Source: an uncultured Acidobacteriaceae bacterium (GTDB lineage Bacteria; Acidobacteriota; Terriglobia; Terriglobales; Acidobacteriaceae). Taken from it: DNA of 64,000 nucleotides. Positions within the stretch are counted from its first letter, which is position 1. The number at the start of each line of letters is the position of its first letter. Both the position numbers and the translations under genes were made by a program. The stretch spans positions 1-64,000 of the forward strand of contig CALFMO010000069.1 in the NCBI GenBank assembly GCA_937879855.1. Direction: 5' to 3'. Of the stretch, positions 50,532 to 59,463 are shown piece after piece. The notes under the pieces were generated by a model. It saw only the letters and a program-made list of their open reading frames with translations. It ran no database searches and was not told where the DNA came from.

Positions 50532-52949
50532 ATGCTTCTCCAAGATTTGCGTTACAGTCTGCGGCGGCTTCTAAGGGCGCCAGGGTTCACGGTCACTGCT
50601 ATTTTGACGCTGGCCCTCGGACTTGGCGCGAACACCGCAATCTTCAGCACGGTCAATGCGCTGCTCCTTCGGCCCTATCCATTTCCCAAGCTCGATCATC
50701 TGATGCTGCTGCGCGAGGCAGAGCCCAACCGGCCTGGCGAGGATCGTAGTGCCCCCGCCGACTATTTTGACCTCCGCACCCAGGGGCGAGCGTTTAGCGA
50801 TATCGGGGCATTTCGATTCGCTGACTTCAACTTGGGCAATGAATCCGGCACCGGAGCGGTGGAAGGCTATCTCATAACCACCAATCTTTTCCCGATGATC
50901 GGGGTGCAACCGCTGCTGGGACGCAATCTATCCAACGACGATGGCGAAGTGGGCAGGAACCGGGTCGTCGTCATCAGCCACAATACGTGGCGGGAGCGCT
51001 TTGCGTCCGACCCGTCAGTCGTGGGAAAGACCGTGCGGGTGAATGGGCAGAACGCTGACATCATTGGCGTGATGCCGCCCGGATTCCACTATCCGCTGGG
51101 CGCGGAAATCTGGATGCCGCTCACGTTCACGTCGGCCGAACGAGCAGACCGTTCAGGGCGCAATCTTTCTCTGCTGGCGTTTCTCAAAGACGGCGTTTCG
51201 CGCAAACAGGCGGAGTCCGACCTGGCTGGATTCAGCAGTCAGTTGCAACGGCAATATCCAACGACGAATGTTCATCGTACTGCGACGCTCTTGCCACTTC
51301 GTGAAGAGCAATACAGCTATACAGCTCCCATGTTTCTTGCGCTGCAGGCGGCGGCCGGATTCGTGCTGCTGCTGGCCTGCGCGAACCTGCTCAACCTGCT
51401 GCTGGCGCAGGCGGTGAGCAGACGACGCGAAATTGCCGTCCGCAGCGCGCTGGGAGCCGGCCGGGTCCGAATGGCTCGTCTTTTCACCGGGGAAACGCTG
51501 TTGTTGGCGCTGCTGGCCGTTGCCTCCGCGGTGAGTATCTCGTTCGTCAGCGTGACCGCCATTCGCAACGGCATGCCCTCCGGCATGACCAAGTGGATTG
51601 CGGGATGGAGCGCCATCCACGTCGACGCACGGGTTTTCAGCTTTGCTTCCGCTTTGGCACTGCTGCTCGCGGTGGCCTTTGGAATCGCAGGCACATTTCA
51701 CGCATCTCGCATGGACGTAAGCGAAGCCCTGAAGGAAAACAGCCGGGGCGCAACTGGAAGCCGCACGCAGCAGCGCCTTCTGAGTGGACTGGTGATCACG
51801 CAGGTCGTCTTAGCGGTCGTGCTGCTTGCCGGGGCGACCTCTGCCATTCGCAGCGTCTTCATACTTTCCAAGCTTTACAAAGGCTTTGACCCAGATGATC
51901 TTTTGACTCTGGAGGTTCGACTACCAAAACAGAGTTATAGCAATGGAGAAAGGATTGCATCGTTCTACGAGAGAGCGCTGCAAGAGACGCAATCGGTGCC
52001 GCAAGTCTATTCCGCCGCCCTTGCCGCCAACATCCCGGCTAGCAATGTCGATAGCCAAGGTGTGACTTTTGAAGTCCCGGGCAGCACTGCGTTGCGCGCC
52101 AGCGAAGTGCCGAGCGGCGATTTGCAAGTGGTCAGCCCGGACTTCTTTTCCACGCTTCGCATTAGCTTGCTGCAGGGCAGGCCCTTTTCAGAAGGCGACG
52201 GGCGCACATCTTCGCAAGTCGCCATCGTCAGCCAGAGTTTGGCGGCACGAAGCTGGCGGAACTCCACTCCCATCGGCCAGACGCTCAAACTGAGTGTGGA
52301 TAATGGCCGTACCGTGACGGTTGTTGGCGTCGTCTCTGATGTGAAGCTGAACTGGTACGATCCGAAGCCCCATCCCACGATTTACCTACCGTATATGCAG
52401 TCGCCGCGCGCTTCTCTGACGCTGCTGGCACGCATCCGACCAGACGGACAAAGTGCTGCCGGTGAGATTCGAAGGCGACTGCAGCAACTCGACCCCGAAG
52501 TTGCCTTGAACGAAATACATCCGTTGACGTCAGAGATCTCCGATTCGCTGGCTCCGATCCGGATCATCGGATGGTTGATGCTGGTGTTTGGCGGGGTTGC
52601 ACTGGGCCTCTCAACCATCGGCATCTATGGAATGCTCTCGCACCGGGTGGCGCGCCGGACTCACGAGTTCGGAGTCCGCATCGCCTTGGGCGCTACTTCG
52701 GACGATCTTTTCCGCCAGATTCTTCGCGAGGCTTTGCTCCTCGCGGGAATAGGGCTCGCAATGGGATTGCCCCTAGCCTATGGACTCAATTTGCTGGCAG
52801 CGAGCCAGTTGTTTGGGCTGAACGGGCTCAGCTGGCCGATGCTGGCGGAATTTACCTTAGGAATTCTGCTGGTCGCACTGCTGGCCGCCTTAGTTCCTGC
52901 GCGGCGTGCGATGCGATCCGACCCTATCGTCGCTTTGCGATACGAGTGA
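50532..52949 (+). CDS. ADOP-type ABC permease (MacB/FtsX duplicated)
   Basis: 805 residues from ATG 50532 (GGAGG 11 bases upstream; a GTG at 50520 overlaps that site). The N-terminus MLLQDLRYSLRRLLRAPGFT, then the first membrane helix and NTAIFSTVNALLLRPYPFP, is the hallmark of the acidobacterial duplicated orphan permease family: two MacB-periplasmic-core plus FtsX units in one chain (GAGRVRMARLFTGETLLLAL about 320; IALGATSDDLFRQILREALL about 720). These lack an adjacent ATPase, as here. Probable role is in export or antimicrobial resistance; unproven. Confidence 0.92.
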   Translation: MLLQDLRYSLRRLLRAPGFTVTAILTLALGLGANTAIFSTVNALLLRPYPFPKLDHLMLLREAEPNRPGEDRSAPADYFDLRTQGRAFSDIGAFRFADFNLGNESGTGAVEGYLITTNLFPMIGVQPLLGRNLSNDDGEVGRNRVVVISHNTWRERFASDPSVVGKTVRVNGQNADIIGVMPPGFHYPLGAEIWMPLTFTSAERADRSGRNLSLLAFLKDGVSRKQAESDLAGFSSQLQRQYPTTNVHRTATLLPLREEQYSYTAPMFLALQAAAGFVLLLACANLLNLLLAQAVSRRREIAVRSALGAGRVRMARLFTGETLLLALLAVASAVSISFVSVTAIRNGMPSGMTKWIAGWSAIHVDARVFSFASALALLLAVAFGIAGTFHASRMDVSEALKENSRGATGSRTQQRLLSGLVITQVVLAVVLLAGATSAIRSVFILSKLYKGFDPDDLLTLEVRLPKQSYSNGERIASFYERALQETQSVPQVYSAALAANIPASNVDSQGVTFEVPGSTALRASEVPSGDLQVVSPDFFSTLRISLLQGRPFSEGDGRTSSQVAIVSQSLAARSWRNSTPIGQTLKLSVDNGRTVTVVGVVSDVKLNWYDPKPHPTIYLPYMQSPRASLTLLARIRPDGQSAAGEIRRRLQQLDPEVALNEIHPLTSEISDSLAPIRIIGWLMLVFGGVALGLSTIGIYGMLSHRVARRTHEFGVRIALGATSDDLFRQILREALLLAGIGLAMGLPLAYGLNLLAASQLFGLNGLSWPMLAEFTLGILLVALLAALVPARRAMRSDPIVALRYE

Positions 52950-53010
52950 GCGACCTTTCAGAAGGCGAACGCCAACCTAAGATGCCACTGCTCTCAACTC
53001 TCACTTACGG

Positions 53011-53538
53011 TTAGCTTACCCGCCGATTTCCGGGAACATCGCCGTTTTCCCCAGAAGATGGAGCGGACAGCGCGTCTGAAACAGATGCGCTGCCGGATTC
53101 AAGGATAGGAGGTGGCGGGACGACGTCGGGGGTTGGGATATCCGGTTTCGGGGTTTCCGCCACGGGCGGCGGGGCTACCGGAGCCAGAAACTGCTGGACC
53201 GTGGAAACCAGAAGTCGGCTGTCCGCCTTCGAAACCACCTTTCGGATACCAACTTTTTGGGCCTCCACTTCGACTTGTGGAGACCAGTGCATGGTGTGCA
53301 TCAGAAGCGGAATTTCAGGAAACAATTGGGAAATTTGTTTTGCCGCCCTCAGACCATCCATCACGGGCATGACAAGATCGAGAATGATGAGATCGGGCTT
53401 AAGTTCCTGAGCCTTGGCCACGGCGTCTTCGCCATTTTCGACGGCAATGATTTCCCAAGGTCCGGCGTCTTCGAGGAGAGTTCGCAGGGCAGTTCGCACC
53501 GGCTGGCTGTCTTCAGCAATCAGTATTCGGGTAGGCAT
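53011..53538 (-). CDS. Single-domain response regulator with Pro-rich tail
   Basis: 175 residues from the ATG at 53538. Receiver: acidic pair in ILIAEDSQPVRTALRTLL, phospho-Asp in LIILDLVMPVMDGLRAA, Thr/Ser in LLMHTMH and Lys in KVVSKADSR. After residue 120 there is only a Pro/Ser-rich, probably disordered tail (APPPVAETPKPDIPTPDVVP). No output domain, so it likely acts by protein contact. No kinase gene is adjacent; the Crp/Fnr gene next door is divergent. Confidence 0.88.
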   Translation of the reverse strand: MPTRILIAEDSQPVRTALRTLLEDAGPWEIIAVENGEDAVAKAQELKPDLIILDLVMPVMDGLRAAKQISQLFPEIPLLMHTMHWSPQVEVEAQKVGIRKVVSKADSRLLVSTVQQFLAPVAPPPVAETPKPDIPTPDVVPPPPILESGSASVSDALSAPSSGENGDVPGNRRVS

Positions 53539-53775
53539 GCGAAGGATAAGCAAGTCGAGACGGGTGGCGCCCGAGATGATGCTTTCCGACAACGTTCGAT
53601 GCCCTACGAAGGTACCATGAACGACGGGTAACGACATACAGGAAAGTACGTATATCCTACCGTTCCGTACCCGAAGCTTTCAGAAATTGAGTGAGCCGTG
53701 ACGCAGCGTCGCAGGGCATCTAAAAATTCGTTAAGGATTCGTTGGGTAATTAGATTGCCATGAACGGAGGACGCT

Positions 53776-54549
53776 GTGCGCAAAGCAAGTAAGACTGATG
53801 TAGGCACCACGGGCCCTCAACCTCTGAACGCCGGAGAGCGGACCAATCCCACGGGACGACCCGTAGCGAATGCCATTCTCCTCTCCATTCCAGAACAGGA
53901 ATTTGAGGTAATTCGTCCGCATCTGCAGTTCGTGAGTTTACCGGCTCGCTTAAGTCTGCAAGAACCAAGCCAGAAGCTCGATGATGCTTACTTTCTGAAT
54001 CAAGGCATGGTGTCGCTGGTCTTTACGACCCGAAAAGGAGAAAGCGTTGAAGTCGGTGTGGTGGGAAATGAGGGCTTCACGCCCATCCCGGTGGCTGCCG
54101 GACTGAGACGGAGTCCCCACCGGGCGGTGATGCAAATTGGAGGGGAGGGATTCAAGGTCGATGTCAACGCATTGCAGGCCGTGTTGAAGACCAGTCCGGC
54201 GCTGCAGGGCCTGCTGAATCGCTATGCAGCGGTTCACGGTCTGCAGGTCGCGCAAACTGCGGGCTGCAATCGCTTGCACGATATTGAACAGCGTTTGTGC
54301 CGCTGGTTGCTGCTTGCTCAGGATCGGGTTGGTTCCGGATTGCTGCGCATTACGCACGACTTTCTGGCGATGATGCTGGGAACGGATCGGCCCAGCGTCA
54401 GCCTGGCCGCAAGCGGACTGCAAAAAAGACGGATCATCGAATATACGCGCGGCTCGGTGAGAATCTTGAACCGCAAGAAACTGGAAAGCTCGGCTTGCGA
54501 GTGCTACAGCATCATTCAGCAGTTCAACGGCGAGTTGGCTTTAAGGTGA
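53776..54549 (+). CDS. Crp/Fnr-family transcriptional regulator
   Basis: 257 residues from a GTG at 53776 with GGAGG six bases upstream. The cyclic-nucleotide-type sensor barrel covers about residues 35-150 (FVSLPARLSLQEPSQKLDDA, FLNQGMVSLVFTTRKGESVE). The winged helix follows (LLRITHDFLAMMLGTDRPSV recognition helix, then RRIIEYTRGSVRILNRKKLE). No Fe-S cysteines of FNR type are seen in the N-terminus and the cAMP-binding Arg/Glu pair is not obvious, so the signal is unknown. Confidence 0.9.
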   Translation: MRKASKTDVGTTGPQPLNAGERTNPTGRPVANAILLSIPEQEFEVIRPHLQFVSLPARLSLQEPSQKLDDAYFLNQGMVSLVFTTRKGESVEVGVVGNEGFTPIPVAAGLRRSPHRAVMQIGGEGFKVDVNALQAVLKTSPALQGLLNRYAAVHGLQVAQTAGCNRLHDIEQRLCRWLLLAQDRVGSGLLRITHDFLAMMLGTDRPSVSLAASGLQKRRIIEYTRGSVRILNRKKLESSACECYSIIQQFNGELALR

Positions 54550-54574
54550 GTCGGTTCTGGCATCAGGGGCCGTT

Positions 54575-54655
54575 CCGGGATCCGCTTAGCTCCGCCCACG
54601 CCGGAGAACCGAGAGCCTGCCCTCAGCGAAGTCGGAGGGCAGCTGTCGCTATGCG
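54575..54655. repeat. Composite repeat (GAGAGCCTGCCC module plus family B)
   Basis: CCGAGAGCCTGCCCTCAGCG, AAGTCGGAGGGCAGCTGTCG and CTATGCG, matching 7489-7568 with rearranged module order. It lies between the Crp/Fnr and porin stop codons. Confidence 0.6.
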
Positions 54656-54660
54656 ATCGA

Positions 54661-56172
54661 TCAGAACTCGACGTGGGCGCGGAATGAGGGAACGACGACA
54701 GGACCGCGGTCGCGGTTGTAACCGGGATTGTTGATGTGCTGCACTCCTGGCGCGAGATAAATGCCGCGCCAGACATGCACGGTGTAGTAAGACTCCAGAA
54801 TGTTTTCGCGGCCATAATTCAACGTGCCGTCGCCCAGTAGGAACCCCAGGCCACCCGCCGCGAGATAGTTCTGGTGATCTTTCTTGATCGCGTTACTCAC
54901 GAGCGCGATGCCGGCGCGGTCTTGTTTGCGATGCCACCACGCGCCGCCCGCTCCCACGCCCTCCGCGAAGGTCTGATCCACCTCGGTGTAAGCGAAGGAC
55001 TCCGTCTTTCCGTTGTCCCATCCCGAGCGGGCAAAGGCGGTCAAATAGCGAGTGAGATTTTGCTCGATGTTGATGCCGAAGCCATATTTCGCCGTTATGT
55101 GCCAGGGATGGGCGGTGATGTCAGGAGTCGTCTTCTGCTCGGCTGCCTGGATGATCTGATCTCGGTAGATTCCCATATTGGCGTGGTTGACGTAGGCCAG
55201 CAGGCGGACCACGCCAGACTTCTTCGGAATCAATCCGCGACGGAGCTCATATTCGAAGTTTTCCGCGTGGGCCTGCCAGGGTTTCCAGACCAAGTCGATT
55301 CCGTTGGCGACTTTGGGCATGAGACCCTCGCCGAAGCGAAAACCCCAATTGCGATCTTCATAGTCGACCGTGCCTCCAACTGTGTAGCCGCGCGTGTCGG
55401 CCGCGTAGTCCCAGGCGCCGTTGTTGTCGGTGGTCCAGTTTAAGAATTGGAAATGTGTATCGGAGCCGACGGAATTGACGTCAAAGAAATCGGGCATGCT
55501 GAACTTGCCGAACCGGACTTCCACGCGGCGGCGCGGCAACTCTTCGAACAGCGAAAAGGGGTTGCGCTGGTTCTCGACTTTATCTTCGCTGAGCGCGAAG
55601 ACTTTGTGAATCATGCCGCGACCGAGATATGGGGCCTTGCTCAACAGCGGATTGCGTACGATGTCAAGATCGGTGTTGCCCGCCAGGCCGAGTCCGGTAG
55701 TGAGAGCGGCTCCGCCTGCCTCTTCAATGTCGACGAGAACTTCGGTGGAGTTATTGAAACGCACGCCCGTGTAGAGAGTCATCAGCCGCGAAGTGGCTTT
55801 CTCGTAATGCGGGTTGAGACTATGCGGGCCGCTGTAGGGCGCGTGGAACTCGGGATGCGTCTGAAAGATGAAGTTAACCTGACCCGTGAGCCAGAAGCGG
55901 GTGTCCTTGAAATGCGGGACCATGGACTCTACGTTCTCATCTGCTGGCGGATCGGGAGGGGCGGGCACAGCGGAGGCGTCCGCTGGCGGCGCGCCGTGGG
56001 TTGGCGGCGGGGATGCGGGGGCGTCAGGCTGCTGCGCGCAAACGGGAACGGCAAGAACAATAGCAACCGCCAGGGCTGTGCGAAAAAAACCGAAGTTCCT
56101 CCACAGAACGAATTTCCAAATGCCACACGTCTTGAACAAACTTTTCAATGTTCCCGCCCCATGCAACCCCAC
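54661..56172 (-). CDS. OprB-like carbohydrate porin
   Basis: About 503 residues if translation starts at GTG 56172; a TTG at 56142 is possible and no ATG is in range. A signal-peptide-like helix (FFRTALAVAIVLAVPVCAQ) is followed by a Pro/Ala-rich segment and an outer-membrane barrel with TGQVNFIFQTHPEFHAPYSG, VEVRFGKFSMPDFFDVNSVG, and the terminal phrase VVVPSFRAHVEF ending in Phe. The pattern resembles OprB sugar-selective porins. Head-to-head with purD across 242 bases. Confidence 0.82.
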   Translation of the reverse strand: MGLHGAGTLKSLFKTCGIWKFVLWRNFGFFRTALAVAIVLAVPVCAQQPDAPASPPPTHGAPPADASAVPAPPDPPADENVESMVPHFKDTRFWLTGQVNFIFQTHPEFHAPYSGPHSLNPHYEKATSRLMTLYTGVRFNNSTEVLVDIEEAGGAALTTGLGLAGNTDLDIVRNPLLSKAPYLGRGMIHKVFALSEDKVENQRNPFSLFEELPRRRVEVRFGKFSMPDFFDVNSVGSDTHFQFLNWTTDNNGAWDYAADTRGYTVGGTVDYEDRNWGFRFGEGLMPKVANGIDLVWKPWQAHAENFEYELRRGLIPKKSGVVRLLAYVNHANMGIYRDQIIQAAEQKTTPDITAHPWHITAKYGFGINIEQNLTRYLTAFARSGWDNGKTESFAYTEVDQTFAEGVGAGGAWWHRKQDRAGIALVSNAIKKDHQNYLAAGGLGFLLGDGTLNYGRENILESYYTVHVWRGIYLAPGVQHINNPGYNRDRGPVVVPSFRAHVEF

Positions 56173-56414
56173 CGGTAGTCTATTTTTCGAGTCAAGTGAT
56201 TAACCGTCATACGATTTTTTCCTTAACTGTAGTTAATAACACTCCTCCATCGAACGTCAACTGCGCCGAATCCAACTCTATTCCAGAGGCTACGCAGCCT
56301 TAGTTAAAGGAATATTACAGGCAAAGGATTTTCAAGCAACCGAGCTCTGCAAACTTTCAGGCATGCCGTTGACAGCATTCCTCTTTAACCCCTAACCTTG
56401 ATTTTCTCTGGCTT

Positions 56415-57692
56415 ATGAAGGTTCTGGTCTTAGGCAGTGGCGGACGGGAGCATGCGTTGGTGTGGAAGCTGCGGCAGTCGCCGCGCATTTCGCAGCTGTA
56501 TTGCGCGCCCGGGAACGGGGGCATCGCCGACGATGCGGAGTGTGTCGCAGCAGATCTGAAGAGTCTGGATTCTATTGTGAGTGTAGCGGGGCGCTTGCAG
56601 CCGGATCTCACCGTGGTGGGGCCGGAACTGCCGCTGACTCTGGGCGTGGTGGACGAGTTTACGCGGCGCGGGTGGCCGGCGTTCGGTCCAACGTCCGCCG
56701 CGGCGCAACTGGAGTCAAGCAAGAGTTTCGCCAAGGATTTCCTGAAGCGGCATCGCATCCCAACAGCTCATTTTGCAATTTGTGATTCCATTGACCAGGT
56801 GCGGTCGGCGCTCAGCCACTTTCATGTGCCGGTGGTGGTGAAGGCCGACGGATTAGCGGCGGGAAAGGGTGTGGTCATTGCTACGAGTAAAGAAGAGGCG
56901 GCAATCGTAGCGGCGGAAATGCTCAGCGGAAAGATGCTCGGCGAAGCCGGAGCGCGAGTGGTGCTGGAAGAGTGTTTGAAGGGCGATGAACTGTCCTTCC
57001 TGGTGTTCAGCGACGGAGAGCGCGTAGCCCCTCTGGTGGCGGCGCAGGATCATAAGCGCGTGGGCGACGGCGACACTGGTCCGAACACGGGTGGCATGGG
57101 CGCGTACTCAACTCGTGACATTGTCGATGAGCAGATGCGCGACTGGCTTGTGCATCACATCGCGCAGCCCGTGGTTGCTGGCATGAAGGCCGAAGGCGCG
57201 GAGTTCAGGGGCGTGCTCTACTGCGGGCTGATGATGACTGCACGCGGACCGATGGTGCTGGAGTTCAACTGCCGGTTTGGCGATCCCGAAACGCAACCGA
57301 TCTTAATGCGCCTGGAGAGCGATCTGACCGATGCCCTGGAAGCTTCCATCGAAGGGCGCGTGAGTGATGGGGATTTCAAATGGTCGCAGGATGCGTCGGT
57401 ATGCGTCGTGATGTCGTCCGGAGGATATCCGGGGACGTACGAGGCGGGAAAGCGGATCGACGGGCTGGAAGAGGCGGGGGCGGTTGAAGGAGTGAAAGTA
57501 TTTCACGCGGGCACTTCGAAGCGCGATGGAATCTATTACACCGCGGGCGGACGAGTGTTAGGGGTGACCGCTCGGGCGCGTGATCTGGGCACGGCCGTCG
57601 CGCGGGCATATGAGGCGTGCGCGAAGATTAGTTTTAACGGCGCGCATTACCGGAAGGATATTGCGGCGCGGGCATTGAAGGGTGAACGCTGA
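56415..57692 (+). CDS. purD: Phosphoribosylamine-glycine ligase (GARS)
   Basis: 425 residues. VLVLGSGGREHALVWKL at the N-terminus, VGPELPLTLGVVDEF, then the ATP-grasp lysines and VVKADGLAAGKGVVIATSKEEA, GAYSTRDIVDE, LYCGLMMTARGPMVLEFNCRFGDPETQ (in parts: GLMMTARGPMVLEFN, CRFGDPETQ) are the PurD signatures. It makes glycinamide ribonucleotide from phosphoribosylamine and glycine. purE follows 152 bases downstream. Confidence 0.96.
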   Translation: MKVLVLGSGGREHALVWKLRQSPRISQLYCAPGNGGIADDAECVAADLKSLDSIVSVAGRLQPDLTVVGPELPLTLGVVDEFTRRGWPAFGPTSAAAQLESSKSFAKDFLKRHRIPTAHFAICDSIDQVRSALSHFHVPVVVKADGLAAGKGVVIATSKEEAAIVAAEMLSGKMLGEAGARVVLEECLKGDELSFLVFSDGERVAPLVAAQDHKRVGDGDTGPNTGGMGAYSTRDIVDEQMRDWLVHHIAQPVVAGMKAEGAEFRGVLYCGLMMTARGPMVLEFNCRFGDPETQPILMRLESDLTDALEASIEGRVSDGDFKWSQDASVCVVMSSGGYPGTYEAGKRIDGLEEAGAVEGVKVFHAGTSKRDGIYYTAGGRVLGVTARARDLGTAVARAYEACAKISFNGAHYRKDIAARALKGER

Positions 57693-57712
57693 CGGCTCGG
57701 TTGTCGTGTAGC

Positions 57713-57771
57713 GATCCTTCGACCCGGATGCGCTTCGCATTCGCGAAGCAAATCCTCCGCTCAGAATGACA
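57713..57771. repeat. Family-D hairpin repeat, purD-purE gap
   Basis: On the minus strand it reads GTCATTCTGAGCGGAG, then arms GGATTTGCTTCGC and GCGAAGCGCATCC (two changes, mostly paired), then GGGTCGAAGGATCGCTA. Flanks match the copy at 18479; the arms differ. Confidence 0.75.
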
Positions 57772-57844
57772 TTTATAAAGAATGGCACTGTCATAAATCT
57801 ACTTTGATGACATTTTCAAAAATCCACTTTTTGCGAGAGGATCG

Positions 57845-58351
57845 ATGAGCAAGACGCTGGTTTCAATCGTAATGGGCAGTGATTCTGATTTGGAGTTCAT
57901 GCGCGAGGCGGGCAGGGCGCTCGACGAGTTTGGCATCGCGTATGAGATCGACGTGACTTCGGCGCATCGTTCGCCGGATCGCACGGCGGACTTTGCCCGC
58001 AAGGCCGCTGAGCGCGGGATTCGCGTGATCATTGCCGGAGCGGGCGGGGCGGCGCATCTGGCGGGTGTAATCGCGGCGCATACGACGCTACCGGTGATTG
58101 GAGTGCCGATTCCTTCGACTTCACTGCAGGGGATGGATTCGCTGCTGGCTACGGTGCAAATGCCGGCGGGAATTCCCGTAGCTACTGTCGCGATTGGAAA
58201 GCCGGGAGCGACTAACGCCGGCATCTTGGCGGCGCAGATGATTGGGCTGAGCGACGAAGGAGTCGCGAAAAAACTTCATGCTCACAAAGAGAAGCTGGCG
58301 CGGGGCGTGGAGGAGAAGTCGAACAAGCTGAAAGGATCCGCAACCACGTAG
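57845..58351 (+). CDS. purE: N5-carboxyaminoimidazole ribonucleotide mutase (class I PurE)
   Basis: 168 residues. VSIVMGSDSDLEFMREAG, VTSAHRSPDRTADFA with the catalytic His, VIIAGAGGAAHLAGVIAAHT and PVIGVPIPSTSLQGMDSLL are conserved; GIPVATVAIGKPGATNAGI ends the domain. It rearranges N5-CAIR to CAIR in purine synthesis. Class I PurE normally works with PurK, which is not in the window. ATG 57845 follows GAGAGGATCG. Confidence 0.96.
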   Translation: MSKTLVSIVMGSDSDLEFMREAGRALDEFGIAYEIDVTSAHRSPDRTADFARKAAERGIRVIIAGAGGAAHLAGVIAAHTTLPVIGVPIPSTSLQGMDSLLATVQMPAGIPVATVAIGKPGATNAGILAAQMIGLSDEGVAKKLHAHKEKLARGVEEKSNKLKGSATT

Positions 58352-58484
58352 CGACAGCCGCCTCGGCTGTCAGGGGTCAGCGAGGGCATGCCATTGCATG
58401 CGCGCGGATAGGTGACAAATGGAGATAGAGATTGGAGGCGGCTCGCTTCGCTTTGGCGGACAGCCGAGGCGGCTGTCGCTACGC
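58347..58484. repeat. Inverted pair of family-B repeats in the purE-galU gap
   Basis: GTAGCGACAGCCGCCTCGGC at 58348 and GCGGACAGCCGAGGCGGCTG at 58456 are reverse complements about 100 bases apart and could pair to terminate both convergent genes. Confidence 0.7.
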
Positions 58485-58490
58485 GAGTCT

Positions 58491-59372
58491 TTACGTAAGC
58501 TTCAGTCCTTTTAGATATTCGCGGAATGGGCCGCCCAAGTCGTTGCGCTTGAGCGCGAATTCTACAGTCGCCTTCAGGAATCCCAGTTTGTCGCCGGTAT
58601 CGTAACGGCGGCCTTCGTAGACGTAGGCGTACATTTTTTCCTGCTTGAGCAACATGCGCAGGCCGTCCGTGAGTTGCAACTCGCCGCCGGCGCCGGTCGT
58701 CGTCCTGGCCAGGCAGTCAAAAATCGCCGGCGTCAGGATGTAGCGGCCGATGACGGCCAGGTTCGATGGAGCTTCCTCGAATTTTGGCTTTTCCACCATG
58801 TTGCGAATTTCGAAGAGGCGTCCGTTGAATCCGTTCACAGGCTGGGCGTCGAAAACGCCGTAGGAAGAAATCATCCGGCCTTCGACGACTTGCGCGGCGA
58901 TCACGCTGCACTGTTTTTCGTTGAAGACATCGGCCATTTGCTTGAGGGCGGGGACTGGACCATCGATGACATCGTCAGCCAGCAGCACGGCGAAGGGTTC
59001 GTCGCCCACGAGTTCGCGCGCCATGAGCACGGCATGGCCCAGGCCGAGCGCTTCTTTCTGGCGGACATAGGCCACGTGCATCATGTCGGAAATGTTGCGA
59101 ACGATGCTCAGCAGATCGGTCTTGTGGCGCTCTTCGAGCATCTTTTCCAATTCGTAGCTGACGTCGAAATGATCCTCAATCGCCTGCTTGCCGCGGCCAG
59201 TGATAATCAGGATCTGGTCGCAGCCGGAGGCCATCGCCTCTTCCACGCCGTATTGAATGATCGGCTTGTCGACGATCGGCAGCATCTCTTTGGGCTGCGC
59301 TTTTGTGGCGGGCAGAAAGCGAGTACCCAGGCCGGCGGCGGGAAATACGGCTTTGCGGACTTTCATTTTCAT
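58491..59372 (-). CDS. galU: UTP-glucose-1-phosphate uridylyltransferase
   Basis: 293 residues from the ATG at 59372 or 59366. KAVFPAAGLGTRFLPATKAQ is the nucleotidyltransferase signature; KEMLPIVDKPIIQYGVEEAM, ALGLGHAVLMARELVGDEPF and AVLLADDVIDGP (metal-binding Asp pair) follow. It makes UDP-glucose for envelope polysaccharides. The frame can be extended upstream to 59438 through a CAATCAG/CCAACGA 7-base run, which I reject as non-coding. Confidence 0.95.
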   Translation of the reverse strand: MKMKVRKAVFPAAGLGTRFLPATKAQPKEMLPIVDKPIIQYGVEEAMASGCDQILIITGRGKQAIEDHFDVSYELEKMLEERHKTDLLSIVRNISDMMHVAYVRQKEALGLGHAVLMARELVGDEPFAVLLADDVIDGPVPALKQMADVFNEKQCSVIAAQVVEGRMISSYGVFDAQPVNGFNGRLFEIRNMVEKPKFEEAPSNLAVIGRYILTPAIFDCLARTTTGAGGELQLTDGLRMLLKQEKMYAYVYEGRRYDTGDKLGFLKATVEFALKRNDLGGPFREYLKGLKLT

Positions 59373-59373
59373 G

Positions 59374-59420
59374 GGGCGGTCGTTCGCTGTTTTTTGGTCG
59401 TTGGCTGATTGAGGCCGATC
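59374..59420. repeat. Degenerate 7-base run upstream of galU
   Basis: On the minus strand: CAATCAG, CCAACGA, CCAAAAA, ACAGCGA, ACGACCG, then the ATG region. It belongs by word to the GTCGTT arrays at 12150 and 46360, and again abuts a start codon. Confidence 0.5.
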
Positions 59421-59463
59421 AATTGTAACTGTTCGCATTTGTAGCCGGCGATTTTTGAATTGA

